Source: Bacteroidota bacterium | GTDB lineage: Bacteria; Bacteroidota; Bacteroidia; Bacteroidales; UBA10428 | NCBI GenBank assembly: GCA_017860375.1 | Contig: JAGDMB010000061.1 | Location: forward strand, 1-9,918 | Direction of reading: 5' to 3' | Length of the DNA: 9,918 nucleotides | Shown: positions 1 through 7,409 of the stretch, piece after piece | How the letters are laid out: each line of letters begins with the position of its first letter | Numbering within the stretch: the stretch's first letter is position 1 | The notes under the pieces: model-generated | Seen by the model: only the letters and a program-made list of their open reading frames with translations | What the model was told of the DNA's origin: nothing | Database searches by the model: none | Program-made: the position numbers and the translations under genes

Positions 1-1
1 A

Positions 2-286
2 AGCATTAGGTGCGTTAAGGATATGGGCACCGGTATCGGAGATATACGCTACACGGAACAAATTACACTATACCCCAATCCCTCCAATCGCAGCATTACG
101 GTTGAAGGTGCCGGCAGGCAACCGTTCCAACTGGCTGTATACAGCATGAGCGGAGAACTTGTACTCCAAAGAGAGGCAAAGAATGCGTCGATTGAAATTG
201 ACATCGTTGATTTGCCACAGGGAATCTATATTGTCAAAATCACCGGCACTTCATGGACGGTTCAGCAGAAATTAATTAAAGAATAA
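2..286 (+). CDS. Secreted protein with T9SS type A sorting domain, 3' end only
   Basis: This is the 3' end of a gene whose start lies before the window. The frame is open from base 2, so the ATG at 23 is internal rather than the start. The first residues, SIRCVKD, match the way FISUMP/DUF1566-like domains usually end (S-[IV]-R-C-V-[KR]). After a short linker comes a typical type A T9SS C-terminal domain: a YPNPS motif, then VYSMSGELV, then LPQGIYIVKI, and a basic end (QKLIKE). In the T9SS family this domain directs export across the outer membrane and is usually cleaved on secretion. The product is therefore expected at the cell surface or outside the cell. The sorting domain is clear from the sequence. 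The upstream FISUMP-like domain is inferred from only seven residues, and the protein's function is unknown. Confidence 0.85.
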   Translation, partial: SIRCVKDMGTGIGDIRYTEQITLYPNPSNRSITVEGAGRQPFQLAVYSMSGELVLQREAKNASIEIDIVDLPQGIYIVKITGTSWTVQQKLIKE

Positions 287-288
287 TG

Positions 289-296
289 TACCTTTG
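289..296 (+). promoter_or_regulatory. Possible Bacteroidota -7 box (TACCTTTG)
   Basis: TACCTTTG fits the Bacteroidota housekeeping -7 consensus TAnnTTTG exactly. It lies 12 bases before the ATG at 309, which would leave only a very short 5' leader. No clear TTTG -33 element is visible at the usual distance. It could be chance, with the downstream gene read through from the gene upstream. Confidence 0.3.
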
Positions 297-308
297 AAAG
301 ATTCCGTT

Positions 309-1151
309 ATGAATTTGAATATTCCCATAACAATAGCATTGTTCTTTCTGGTGCTGTATTCCATATTTTTGGCGACAAAAGGCAATGCAGCAGAAGAAAC
401 GAATAAAGGTTTCAAACCTTTTGGCCGAAGATTGGTAGCAGTAAATGTCCTTACGCTGGTTTTTCTTATGGTTCAGCACTACCATAACCGGTATCTGGTA
501 AAAATCAAAGATCAGGAATATCAGATTAAACAAGATACAAGAGATTCCATAGGTAAGGCCAGGTATGATTCCTTATTATTCGGCATGAAGTCAACCTATG
601 ATGCAAGCAATATCAAGACAATTACTGCAGTTGCAGATGCTTTAGGAAAATATGGATATAAATTGGATTCAACAAATCGCAGATTAGTAAGGATTTTAAA
701 AGAATCCACCCACACAATAGGTAACCTGTCGAATGATCCGGTTTTATTTTGCAGTGCATTTCTATTATGCGAACAAACAAATGGAAATTCTGTGTATAGA
801 ATAGAAATTGGTTCTAATGATGCAGGCGCTACAGAATTTGACATAACGGGCAATTTTTTGGCAGTAGATTCTTTGCATCATAAAATCTATCTTGGAGGAA
901 AAACGATTTTTGACTTTAAAGATAGGATTCCAAAAGACTCCATTAATGGTTTTTACATGGGGATCGATAATTATGGCCTGTATTCCCATATCTTTATACG
1001 ATTATCAGGCTCCTACAAAAACATGGAGGGCAGTAAATCCTTTCTTATAGATGATGTCATTGCGTATAATATCAAGGACAAAACCTTTCAGACAGCCAAG
1101 GGATCAATTCGGGAGGAGATCATTGCCTTCCTGGAAAATAAGGGTAAATAA
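309..1151 (+). CDS. Unrecognised protein with two N-terminal membrane segments
   Basis: I do not recognise this 280-residue protein. Two hydrophobic segments lie at about residues 5-22 and 42-56, joined by a short polar loop with basic residues (KGFKPFGRR). A charged, probably helical stretch follows at about 62-135, rich in K, D, Q and R, which could be a coiled coil. The remaining 140 residues look like a soluble alpha/beta or beta-rich domain with no motif I can name. It is probably an inner-membrane protein with most of its mass on one side. A TTG codon at 294 would add five residues, but I prefer ATG 309 because the TTG overlaps a promoter-like box and neither start has a Shine-Dalgarno sequence. 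It begins only 22 bases after the preceding stop, so read-through from that gene is possible. Confidence 0.7.
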   Translation: MNLNIPITIALFFLVLYSIFLATKGNAAEETNKGFKPFGRRLVAVNVLTLVFLMVQHYHNRYLVKIKDQEYQIKQDTRDSIGKARYDSLLFGMKSTYDASNIKTITAVADALGKYGYKLDSTNRRLVRILKESTHTIGNLSNDPVLFCSAFLLCEQTNGNSVYRIEIGSNDAGATEFDITGNFLAVDSLHHKIYLGGKTIFDFKDRIPKDSINGFYMGIDNYGLYSHIFIRLSGSYKNMEGSKSFLIDDVIAYNIKDKTFQTAKGSIREEIIAFLENKGK

Positions 1152-1239
1152 ACCACCCGGGATACTTTTTTCACGAATTGAAATATCCGCAGGATCTTGA
1201 TTCCTTTGCATGAATCGAAAAAAATAGATGCTTAATTAC

Positions 1240-1268
1240 TTGACATGAGAATAATTACATTACTATTC
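1240..1268 (+). promoter_or_regulatory. Weak promoter candidate before the lipoprotein gene
   Basis: A TTG at 1240-1242 is followed after 18 bases by TACTATTC at 1261-1268, which matches six of eight positions if read as TAnnTTTG. This lies in the 148-base gap before the gene at 1300 and would give a leader of about 25 bases. The same TTGACA looks like a sigma-70 -35 box, but that consensus is not the one Bacteroidota normally use. Confidence 0.25.
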
Positions 1269-1299
1269 GCAACTATAACCTGACCCATTATCCTCTATC

Positions 1300-2595
1300 A
1301 TGAAAAAACTATTGGGAATTTTTGGAATATGCTTATTAATCTGTACCATAAACTCTTGTAACAAGGAGGAGGAAGCACAGGGACCAGACCTTGCATGGCT
1401 TGGGGAAGAGCTGGTTACTATCAGCTCGGTCGATCCTGATGCAGACGATAACGGTTTGGATGCAATCCTTCAAAAAATAGACGACGCTCAGATTGTTGGT
1501 CTGGGTGAAGGAACTCATGGAACAACTGAATTCTGGTCCATACGTCAGAAAATAACCCGCTATCTGGTAGAGAATAAAGGATTCACCGCTGTTCTTTTTG
1601 AAGCAAGTTTTCCAGGATCTTTTGCATTGCACGATTATATCGCTTCGGGTACAGGAATTGCTTCTGAGGCCCATTATAAACTTGGATCATGGAGATATCT
1701 TGAAATGCAGAACCTTATCACTTGGATGAGGCAATACAATATTGATCATCCCGGTTCAGGGGACGAGCCGTCGCTTCATTTTTATGGATATGACTGTGCC
1801 TTTTCTAGCTGGACAGAGCCTATTAATCTTATTGTATCTTATCTTCAGGTTGTAGATGCCGGTGAAGCTGAAAATATCAAGAACCGTTTACTCCAGCATA
1901 CAAAAGAGGATGCGATTTTTGTGCAGAATTTTTTTAGTACAAAAGAATCTGTTTATACGGCTCTGAGCTCAGAAAAAGAGTATCAAACAATATTTCGTAT
2001 CGTAAGCAATTTATTACCGAGTTGGGAAATCTGGGACAGGTTATCACTGGATAAACCCACACTGCAATACAGGGATTCGGTTAACATTCAAAATGTCAAC
2101 TTTATCCTTGAAAACCTTATTAATGGCGGTAAGGTTATTTTATGGGCTCACAATGCACATGTCAGGAATGGCTATTTTCCGGATGCTGAAGGGACATACG
2201 CCCGGATGCTGGGTTCCAGGTTGCGTGAACAATTTGGTTCCTCCTATTATACAGTAGCCACACAGTTCTATGATGGGAATTTCCTTGCCTGGGATGAATG
2301 TGAGGATCATGATTTCCTTTTTATTGATCATCAGGCGGCAGTACCCCCGGATGACTCCTATCCAAGCCTGTTCTGGCAGACAGGAGTTCCCTTGTTTTTT
2401 CTCGATCTGTCGCAGATTGATTATAACGGAGAACGCGCTTCATGGTTGTTGGAACCAAGAATGCTACGAGAAATAGGTGCTACCTATTGCAAGGATCTCG
2501 ATCCACAATATTACTATAATCTGTCTCTTCCCGAAAGATATGATGGGATAGTATTCGTAAAAACAAGCCATCCAACCACGAAAATCACTTTTTGA
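1300..2595 (+). CDS. Erythromycin esterase-like family lipoprotein
   Basis: This 431-residue protein belongs to the erythromycin esterase-like family (Ere/PF05139), whose best-known members hydrolyse the macrolide lactone ring. Its length fits the family (about 400-430). Seen in the sequence: the GEGTHG motif (E70, H73), R82 nine residues after H73, E101 in LFEAS 28 residues after it, and a second histidine pair in AHNAH (H284, H287). These spacings match those I recall for the catalytic residues of EreB, so the enzyme looks intact. The N-terminus is a lipoprotein signal peptide with lipobox INSC and Cys20. The residues after Cys are NKEEE, resembling the Bacteroidota lipoprotein export signal (K followed by acidic residues), so it is probably surface-exposed. 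Most chromosomal family members have unknown substrates, so macrolide resistance should not be assumed. No Shine-Dalgarno sequence precedes ATG 1300. It stands alone and converges on the repeat-protein gene. Confidence 0.88.
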   Translation: MKKLLGIFGICLLICTINSCNKEEEAQGPDLAWLGEELVTISSVDPDADDNGLDAILQKIDDAQIVGLGEGTHGTTEFWSIRQKITRYLVENKGFTAVLFEASFPGSFALHDYIASGTGIASEAHYKLGSWRYLEMQNLITWMRQYNIDHPGSGDEPSLHFYGYDCAFSSWTEPINLIVSYLQVVDAGEAENIKNRLLQHTKEDAIFVQNFFSTKESVYTALSSEKEYQTIFRIVSNLLPSWEIWDRLSLDKPTLQYRDSVNIQNVNFILENLINGGKVILWAHNAHVRNGYFPDAEGTYARMLGSRLREQFGSSYYTVATQFYDGNFLAWDECEDHDFLFIDHQAAVPPDDSYPSLFWQTGVPLFFLDLSQIDYNGERASWLLEPRMLREIGATYCKDLDPQYYYNLSLPERYDGIVFVKTSHPTTKITF

Positions 2596-2653
2596 AAACA
2601 TATACAGGCTGAAGGGAAAAATCGGACACAAACCCGGCACTAAAATCACAAAT

Positions 2654-2675
2654 CCTGGCCACACATGTGACCAGG
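2654..2675. terminator. Hairpin between convergent genes
   Basis: An imperfect inverted repeat sits in the 104-base gap between the convergent genes: CCTGG pairs with CCAGG, then one C/A mismatch, then CAC pairs with GTG around a four-base loop. It could terminate transcription in either direction. No convincing T-run follows on either strand, so this is a weak call. Confidence 0.3.
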
Positions 2676-2699
2676 GTCTGTGAGAATTGTTTTGACAAA

Positions 2700-5600
2700 T
2701 CAGAATTTTCGGATGGCCAGGACAGCAAAAGCATTTGTTTTTCCTCCATAGCATGTAGAAAACCAGCCTCCAGAGCATCCACAACTTCCGTAACCACTTG
2801 CTGAATAATATGCATATCCGGGGCCACATTGAGAACTGGACCAATAGTTGGTATTTGTTATCACGCCATGTTTCCCTATGTTGTTGTAAACCAGATTTAA
2901 TTCATTAAGGGAAGGCAAATACCAATCGCTGTATCCGTTTAAATTTAATGTATCACACGCTTTGGCTGCCGTATTTGTTTCGGTACAGAAGGCCGTAATG
3001 GCAGTGGTATTCGTTTCACCTGATCCAAAATCAATACTGGTGGCGATATCGGTACCGTTACAACCCCATACGAAATTGCCAATGCTTACCGATGTGCAGA
3101 TCAAACCATGTTCACGTGTGCCGTCAATGTAAAATACACGGCCACCTGCATAGGACTGCCCTAAATATATTCCTGAAGGGATTGCAGTTGTCACAACCTG
3201 CTGATCTCCATACACCGTCCCTTTGCTGTTTGTTGCATAAGCCCTTACATAATAGGTTACGTTTGGTAAAAGGCCGGTTATATACGAAACAAAAGTACCA
3301 CTGCCTGCTCCTTGCGTAGTCTTTGAATTCGATGTGGTAGGATTGGCGGTTAAACTCCAGCAAACGCCTTTCTGCGTGATTGAACATCCACCGTCATCGG
3401 GTATGTTGCCACCCGCAATAATAGAATCGGGTAATGTTTTTGTTATAATAGTGGTTACTCCCGAGGGAAGGTTGCCTGTGGTAACTGAATTCTGAGGACC
3501 ATAGGTGGTATCCGTACTGTTGCAGGCATAAGCGCGTATGTAGTGTACTGTATTACAACCGGTTATTCCAGTAACCGTACTGGTAAAATATCCCAGGCCA
3601 GTGCCATCGGTTGTATGATTATTGGCCAACGTTGGATTGAGGGTTGTACTCCAGCATACTCCCCTTGCAAGGATAGCAGAACCTCCGTCACTGCTTACAT
3701 AGCCGCCGCTTGATGCGGTGGAACTGGTTATGAGTACTGAAGATGCTGTAGCGACAATTGGTGCTGTCGATGATGGAGGATATACAAGATCGGTTGATGT
3801 AAAGCTCAGTTCATTGCCATAGGTTGTGGCCACCGAATTGGTGGCATAAGCGCGCACATAATAAAGGGAAAGAGGACTTAATCCCGTTATATTGCTGTTG
3901 TAACTGGAACTTCCTGTGCCATCCGTGGTTTTATTATCAGACAGGGTCGGCGCAGGATTCACACTCCAGCATACCCCTTTTGCTGTAATTGCGGAACCTC
4001 CGTCACTGGTGATATTCCCACCTGAACTGGCAATATTTGAGGATATCCCGGTGATGGCTTTTGTAGTCAGAACCGGTGCCGTATTTGCCAGTGTGGTGAA
4101 GCTGTATTCATTGCCATATACAGTGCCAGCTTCGTTTACCGCAAATGCACGGATGTAATAGGTGGTAGAAGAAGTCAATCCTGTCACAGATGCAGTATAT
4201 GAACCCACACTACCTGCCTCGGAATATTTTGAATTTGATGTAGTAGGTGCAGTAGCGGTTGACCAGCAAATTCCCCTGCTGGAAACCGGATATCCGTTGT
4301 CAGCGGTAACTGTCCCTCCACACGTTACAGTAGTGTATGAAATATTGCTCACAGCATTTGTGGTGATACTTGCCAGTGATAAAGCATTGGTGGTAAAGGA
4401 AAGCTCGTTTCCATATGCTGTCCCAAGAGCATTCTTTGCATACGCGCGCACATAGTACTTTGTACCCGACGTTAGCTTATCCATCAGGGCATTGAAACTT
4501 CCCGTTGCTGTACCCTGAAGATCGGTACTGTCCGCAATGGTGGGCGCAGGACTCAGGGACCAGCAAATACCTCTTTCGAGCAATGGAAGGCCGCCATCGT
4601 CACTTATATTTCCGCCACTCATTGCTGAAGTAAGGGATATATTATAAACCTGATGGGTTGTCAGTGTCGGTGTTGTCTGTGGCAAAGTGGTAAAAGATGT
4701 TTCAGAACCATACGAGGTGCCGATGGCATTGGAAGCAAAGGAGCGAACAAAGTAAGTGGTGTTGGGATTCAGTCCTGTAACTGCAGCACTATAGGTTCCC
4801 GTGCCGGTCCCACTGGCATAGCAAGTATTGTTCAGCGTAGGATTTACTGACGTTGACAGGCAAATCCCGCGGCTCATTACAAATTCTCCTCCATTTGCCG
4901 TAACGTTTGCATCGACCCGGGCAGTCGTGTACGCAATATCTGAAACACTGTCCGTGACTACTGTTGCCAGCATGGAGCCCGGGGCACCTCTTCCGATATA
5001 CCCTTCATTGATCGGTGGATCCTGTTGGTATGTAACGTACAAAGAATCATTATGGATCTGAACACTCGTAACATAATTGGGCAACTTCACAAATCCGCCA
5101 TTGCTTAAATAAATGGTGTCCCTGCTTATACTTAATACCTGTAATTCGTTTACGGCAGAACTGTCAACCATCGTACCCGGCTTATTGTTCCAGTTTTCAA
5201 TATCATCATTTGTGATGGTACCGGCAGGAGAATCCCCAAAAACCGGATCGGTTTCGGTATATCCCGTGATAAATCCGGAATTATTCGTCAGGTCACTGGT
5301 TTGTGCAGGTATAAAAGGTTTGTTGATCAGCATGCCGTAATCAACGCTACCGGTTTTCTCCGCATAAATCGCATACGGCACTGAAAGTATCTGGCTGGTT
5401 CCGGTAATGGTATAATCCACCCCACCCTCCGGGTCAGTCTCCGTCTTAATAAAATAAGGCCCGTTTGCCCAGTCAATATCATCAAAACCTGACTGAACGC
5501 CAATTTCAAGGGTCACCAGACCATTTGCGTTGGTCACAGGGGTTTGCGTTTCGGAATATACTGCCAAACCATCTGCCGATCCCTGCAAAATACTGATTCG

Positions 5601-5738
5601 AAGGGCCACTGCCTGATTTGTGATTAAAGAACCGCTGGAATTGCGGATCACAGCCTGATAGCTTATTTTACCGGGAGCTTGAGCCGATAAGGATGCAGCC
5701 ACAAGGACTGCAGCGAACAATGTAAATATTCTTTTCAC
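2700..5738 (-). CDS. Large secreted adhesin-like protein: six FN3-like repeats plus C-terminal DUF1566/Lcl domain
   Basis: This 1012-residue protein has a signal peptide (about 1-20, ending SLSAQ). Residues 21-130 form a module common at the front of Bacteroidota surface proteins, with SYQAVIRN, NGPYFIKTETDP and LSVPYAIYAEK. A tail-fibre-like spacer follows (about 148-188, TETDPVF and IENWNNK). Six fibronectin-III-like repeats occupy about 258-851, each with an [RK]G[IV]C motif and a Y[YF][VI]RA[YF]A-type strand. Residues 855-1012 resemble DUF1566/Lcl, with GYSDWYLPSLNEL, NYWSSS and a closing AIRKF. The likely role is ligand binding or adhesion outside the cell; the ligand is unknown. No T9SS sorting domain is present, although the gene just upstream encodes one. 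The start is GTG at 5738, because no ATG lies between it and the in-frame stop at 5762-5760. GTG overlaps the upstream TAG by one base, so translational coupling is likely. Confidence 0.85.
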   Translation of the reverse strand: MKRIFTLFAAVLVAASLSAQAPGKISYQAVIRNSSGSLITNQAVALRISILQGSADGLAVYSETQTPVTNANGLVTLEIGVQSGFDDIDWANGPYFIKTETDPEGGVDYTITGTSQILSVPYAIYAEKTGSVDYGMLINKPFIPAQTSDLTNNSGFITGYTETDPVFGDSPAGTITNDDIENWNNKPGTMVDSSAVNELQVLSISRDTIYLSNGGFVKLPNYVTSVQIHNDSLYVTYQQDPPINEGYIGRGAPGSMLATVVTDSVSDIAYTTARVDANVTANGGEFVMSRGICLSTSVNPTLNNTCYASGTGTGTYSAAVTGLNPNTTYFVRSFASNAIGTSYGSETSFTTLPQTTPTLTTHQVYNISLTSAMSGGNISDDGGLPLLERGICWSLSPAPTIADSTDLQGTATGSFNALMDKLTSGTKYYVRAYAKNALGTAYGNELSFTTNALSLASITTNAVSNISYTTVTCGGTVTADNGYPVSSRGICWSTATAPTTSNSKYSEAGSVGSYTASVTGLTSSTTYYIRAFAVNEAGTVYGNEYSFTTLANTAPVLTTKAITGISSNIASSGGNITSDGGSAITAKGVCWSVNPAPTLSDNKTTDGTGSSSYNSNITGLSPLSLYYVRAYATNSVATTYGNELSFTSTDLVYPPSSTAPIVATASSVLITSSTASSGGYVSSDGGSAILARGVCWSTTLNPTLANNHTTDGTGLGYFTSTVTGITGCNTVHYIRAYACNSTDTTYGPQNSVTTGNLPSGVTTIITKTLPDSIIAGGNIPDDGGCSITQKGVCWSLTANPTTSNSKTTQGAGSGTFVSYITGLLPNVTYYVRAYATNSKGTVYGDQQVVTTAIPSGIYLGQSYAGGRVFYIDGTREHGLICTSVSIGNFVWGCNGTDIATSIDFGSGETNTTAITAFCTETNTAAKACDTLNLNGYSDWYLPSLNELNLVYNNIGKHGVITNTNYWSSSQCGPGYAYYSASGYGSCGCSGGWFSTCYGGKTNAFAVLAIRKF
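3186..4967 (-). repeat. Six tandem FN3-like repeats within the large surface protein
   Basis: Six divergent protein-level repeats occur here. The conserved [RK]G[IV]C motif begins at residues 290, 389, 488, 587, 692 and 790, giving periods of 99, 99, 99, 105 and 98. Each unit carries a run like SGGNITSDGG, then the GVCWS motif, NPT, a TGLxPxTxYYVRAYAxN strand and a GTxYGNExSFTT end. The fifth period is longer because of a short Pro/Ser linker (YPPSST, about residues 653-658). The repeats are degenerate in DNA, so they look old rather than recently amplified. Confidence 0.85.
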
Positions 5739-6226
5739 TAGTATTGATTTTTTATTAGTTTAAATGTCTTTATTTCTTTCTGACTCTCGTAAATATTCAA
5801 ATAATAGGAAGCAGGAAGGAGATACCCCATTTCAATAACGGTTTCTGTGCAGGTAATTCTTTTGTCCTGAATAAGTCTTCCGTTTGAATCATAAAGCCGG
5901 AAGCCAAGATCATCTGATTCGTAACCGGCAACATTCAACTTTACGAAATCGGACGAAGGAATGGGGTAAACCTTGCATTCAATAGTAATCCCCGTGGCTT
6001 CTTCCAAGCCTGTCAGGATAAATATTTCATAGGGCTGCTGGCAACCCTGTGTGAGAATTCCGGACGAACCAGTGTTTGTGGTATATACGATCTGGCCAAT
6101 GGTATAACTCACTGTACCTCCAGTACCAGCAGCATTTCCGCCTGAAGCAGTGATGGTCTGCTGTGCCATTATGGTTTCGTATCCAATCATGCCGAATACA
6201 ATCAGCATCTTAGCCAAGTGTTTCAT
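5738..6226 (-). CDS. Small secreted protein made mainly of a T9SS type A sorting domain
   Basis: This 162-residue protein has a signal peptide (about 1-21, ending TIMAQ). A 45-residue Gly/Thr-rich segment follows (SGGNAAGTGGTVSYTIGQI to QQPYEI), a form often seen in front of Bacteroidota sorting domains. Residues 80-162 are a type A T9SS C-terminal domain: VYPIPSSDFVKLNV, LYDSNGRLI, LLPASYYLNI and TFKLIKNQ. Very little remains that could be a passenger. The gene is first in a two-gene unit, and its TAG stop shares a base with the GTG start of the large repeat protein, so the two are probably made together. One possibility is that it associates with or anchors that protein, which has no sorting domain of its own; this is inference. 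ATG 6226 is preceded by an A/T-rich stretch without a Shine-Dalgarno sequence, usual for this phylum. Confidence 0.85.
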   Translation of the reverse strand: MKHLAKMLIVFGMIGYETIMAQQTITASGGNAAGTGGTVSYTIGQIVYTTNTGSSGILTQGCQQPYEIFILTGLEEATGITIECKVYPIPSSDFVKLNVAGYESDDLGFRLYDSNGRLIQDKRITCTETVIEMGYLLPASYYLNIYESQKEIKTFKLIKNQY

Positions 6227-6597
6227 TTATTCAATTTTAAGTTGACGATGGAGAACTATTCCTCTCGCGTACTCTTCACACACCTCATCCGAAATCAATC
6301 TGAAGGGGTATTTTCTGGATAATAATACGGAGGGCCTTCAAAATAGTTAGGATCAATTGACAAATAATTAATTTTTTTTGCAGGGCAAATTGTGCCATGC
6401 GGCTTTTTCTTTCCCTTTCTGATTAACGGTTATACCTTCAATCGGCAGGGAACAAACTGTGTGAGCCATGCCTTTTCATGGTCTACCCTGCATAAAATTT
6501 CACTACCTTTGGTTAAAATGTGTATCCGGCAATTCTTTATCTCAGTTTTCGGAATGTTTTGCCCGACTCTTTTTCGAAATGAAAAAAACATCACACC
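6227..6597. promoter_or_regulatory. Divergent intergenic region, 371 bases
   Basis: This gap separates divergent genes and should hold promoters for both. Leftward, a TATTTTG box (6345-6339) lies 15 bases downstream of a TTTG (6364-6361) on the minus strand, a plausible but imperfect promoter for the two-gene unit with a leader of about 110 bases. Rightward, TACCTTTG lies at 6504-6511. I see no RNA gene, riboswitch or strong inverted repeat. A 69-codon open frame at 6392-6601 does not look like a protein. Confidence 0.5.
6504..6511 (+). promoter_or_regulatory. Possible -7 box (TACCTTTG) for the NYN-SPFH pair
   Basis: TACCTTTG matches the Bacteroidota -7 consensus TAnnTTTG exactly and lies 86 bases before ATG 6598. 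The nearest T-rich -33 candidate (TTTTC, 6473-6477) is somewhat too far upstream. The placement in an intergenic region ahead of a plus-strand unit supports it. Confidence 0.4.
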
Positions 6598-7371
6598 ATG
6601 AGTGAAAAAAGTGATTTAAAACTGGCGGTTCTTATTGACGCCGATAATATCCCGTATTCAAACGTGAAAGGGATGCTCGATGAGATTGCGAAACTTGGTG
6701 TACCCACCATCAAGAGAATATACGGCGACTGGACAAAACCAACCGTTTCAGGCTGGAAACCCGCTTTACTGGAGCATGCCATTACGCCAATTCAACAGTA
6801 CAGTTATACGACCGGGAAAAATGCAACGGATTCTGCCATGATTATTGATGCGATGGATATCCTGCACAGCGAGAAAGTGGATGGATTTTGTCTTGTTTCG
6901 AGTGACAGCGATTTTACCAGGCTGGCAACCCGGCTGAGGGAATCCGGAATGCTGGTAATCGGAATTGGTGCAAAAAAAACACCCAATCCCTTTATTGTTT
7001 CCTGCGATAAGTTCATTTATATTGAAATAATCGGCGCTGCTGAAATCAAACAAGAAGAATTAAAACCGGCTGCTTTGGGCAGGAACGCTGCGAAATCTAC
7101 GACCCCGGCATTAAAAGTAGATTCAATGGACAGGGGATTTATTACCCTGTTGAAAACCTCGGTCAATGATCTGGCGGATGACAACGGTTGGGCTTTTCTC
7201 GCAGAGGTCGGCGGATTAATTATTAAAAAGAAACCCGACTTTGATCCCCGCAATTACGGTTTTCCCAAACTTACGGCTTTAATAAAATCATTGAACCGCT
7301 ATTTCGAAATCGATGAAAGAAAGGTCGAAAATACGCATATAAAGCACATCTATATAAAAAATAAACAATAA
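6598..7371 (+). CDS. NYN-domain ribonuclease-type protein with C-terminal OST-HTH/LOTUS domain
   Basis: This 257-residue protein has an N-terminal NYN (PIN-like) domain at about residues 7-147. The acidic residues expected of the metal-binding nuclease site are visible: IDADN (D14, D16), NATDSAMIIDAMD (D78, D84) and SSDSDF (D103, D105). A linker rich in Ala, Lys and Thr leads to an OST-HTH/LOTUS domain at about 178-254, with the GWAFLAEVG and YGFPKLTALIKSL stretches typical of that fold. NYN domains are predicted RNases, and LOTUS domains bind RNA, including G-quadruplex RNA, in characterised proteins; the bacterial role is not well defined. Nuclease activity on RNA is therefore inferred from the family. 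The gene lies 38 bases upstream of an SPFH protein on the same strand, so an operon is likely. ATG 6598 has no Shine-Dalgarno sequence. Confidence 0.9.
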   Translation: MSEKSDLKLAVLIDADNIPYSNVKGMLDEIAKLGVPTIKRIYGDWTKPTVSGWKPALLEHAITPIQQYSYTTGKNATDSAMIIDAMDILHSEKVDGFCLVSSDSDFTRLATRLRESGMLVIGIGAKKTPNPFIVSCDKFIYIEIIGAAEIKQEELKPAALGRNAAKSTTPALKVDSMDRGFITLLKTSVNDLADDNGWAFLAEVGGLIIKKKPDFDPRNYGFPKLTALIKSLNRYFEIDERKVENTHIKHIYIKNKQ

Positions 7372-7396
7372 CTGCCCTGTGGAATAATTAATGGAT

Positions 7397-7401
7397 GGAG
7401 G
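7397..7401 (+). promoter_or_regulatory. Strong Shine-Dalgarno sequence (GGAGG) before the SPFH gene
   Basis: GGAGG lies eight bases before ATG 7410, an ideal spacing, and fixes this start over other in-frame options. It is unusual here, because none of the other starts in the window has a comparable site. Confidence 0.75.
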
Positions 7402-7409
7402 AATAATAA

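Noticed and set aside
1240..1268. A sigma-70-type promoter (TTGACA with a -10 at about 17 bases).
   Set aside because: The downstream hexamer CTATTC is a poor -10, and Bacteroidota sigma factor uses a different consensus. It was kept only as a weak Bacteroidota-type candidate.
1300..2595. Labelling the esterase-like lipoprotein as a macrolide resistance gene (ere).
   Set aside because: Family membership and active-site residues do not establish the substrate. It is a chromosomal-looking surface lipoprotein with no mobile element nearby.
3916..4455. Two plus-strand open frames opposite the FN3-like repeats.
   Set aside because: They recur at corresponding places in the repeats and mirror the composition of the minus-strand gene. 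The minus-strand product has clear domains, so these are antisense shadows.
3186..4967. Repetition that could suggest a CRISPR or DNA tandem-repeat array.
   Set aside because: The period is about 297 bases, within a single open reading frame, and similarity is clear only in protein. These are domain repeats.
6392..6601. A 69-codon open frame whose TGA overlaps the ATG of the NYN gene (ATGA).
   Set aside because: The product is rich in Phe, Cys and Pro with no signal peptide or domain pattern, and the frame spans the probable promoter box at 6504. The overlap alone is not enough to call a gene.
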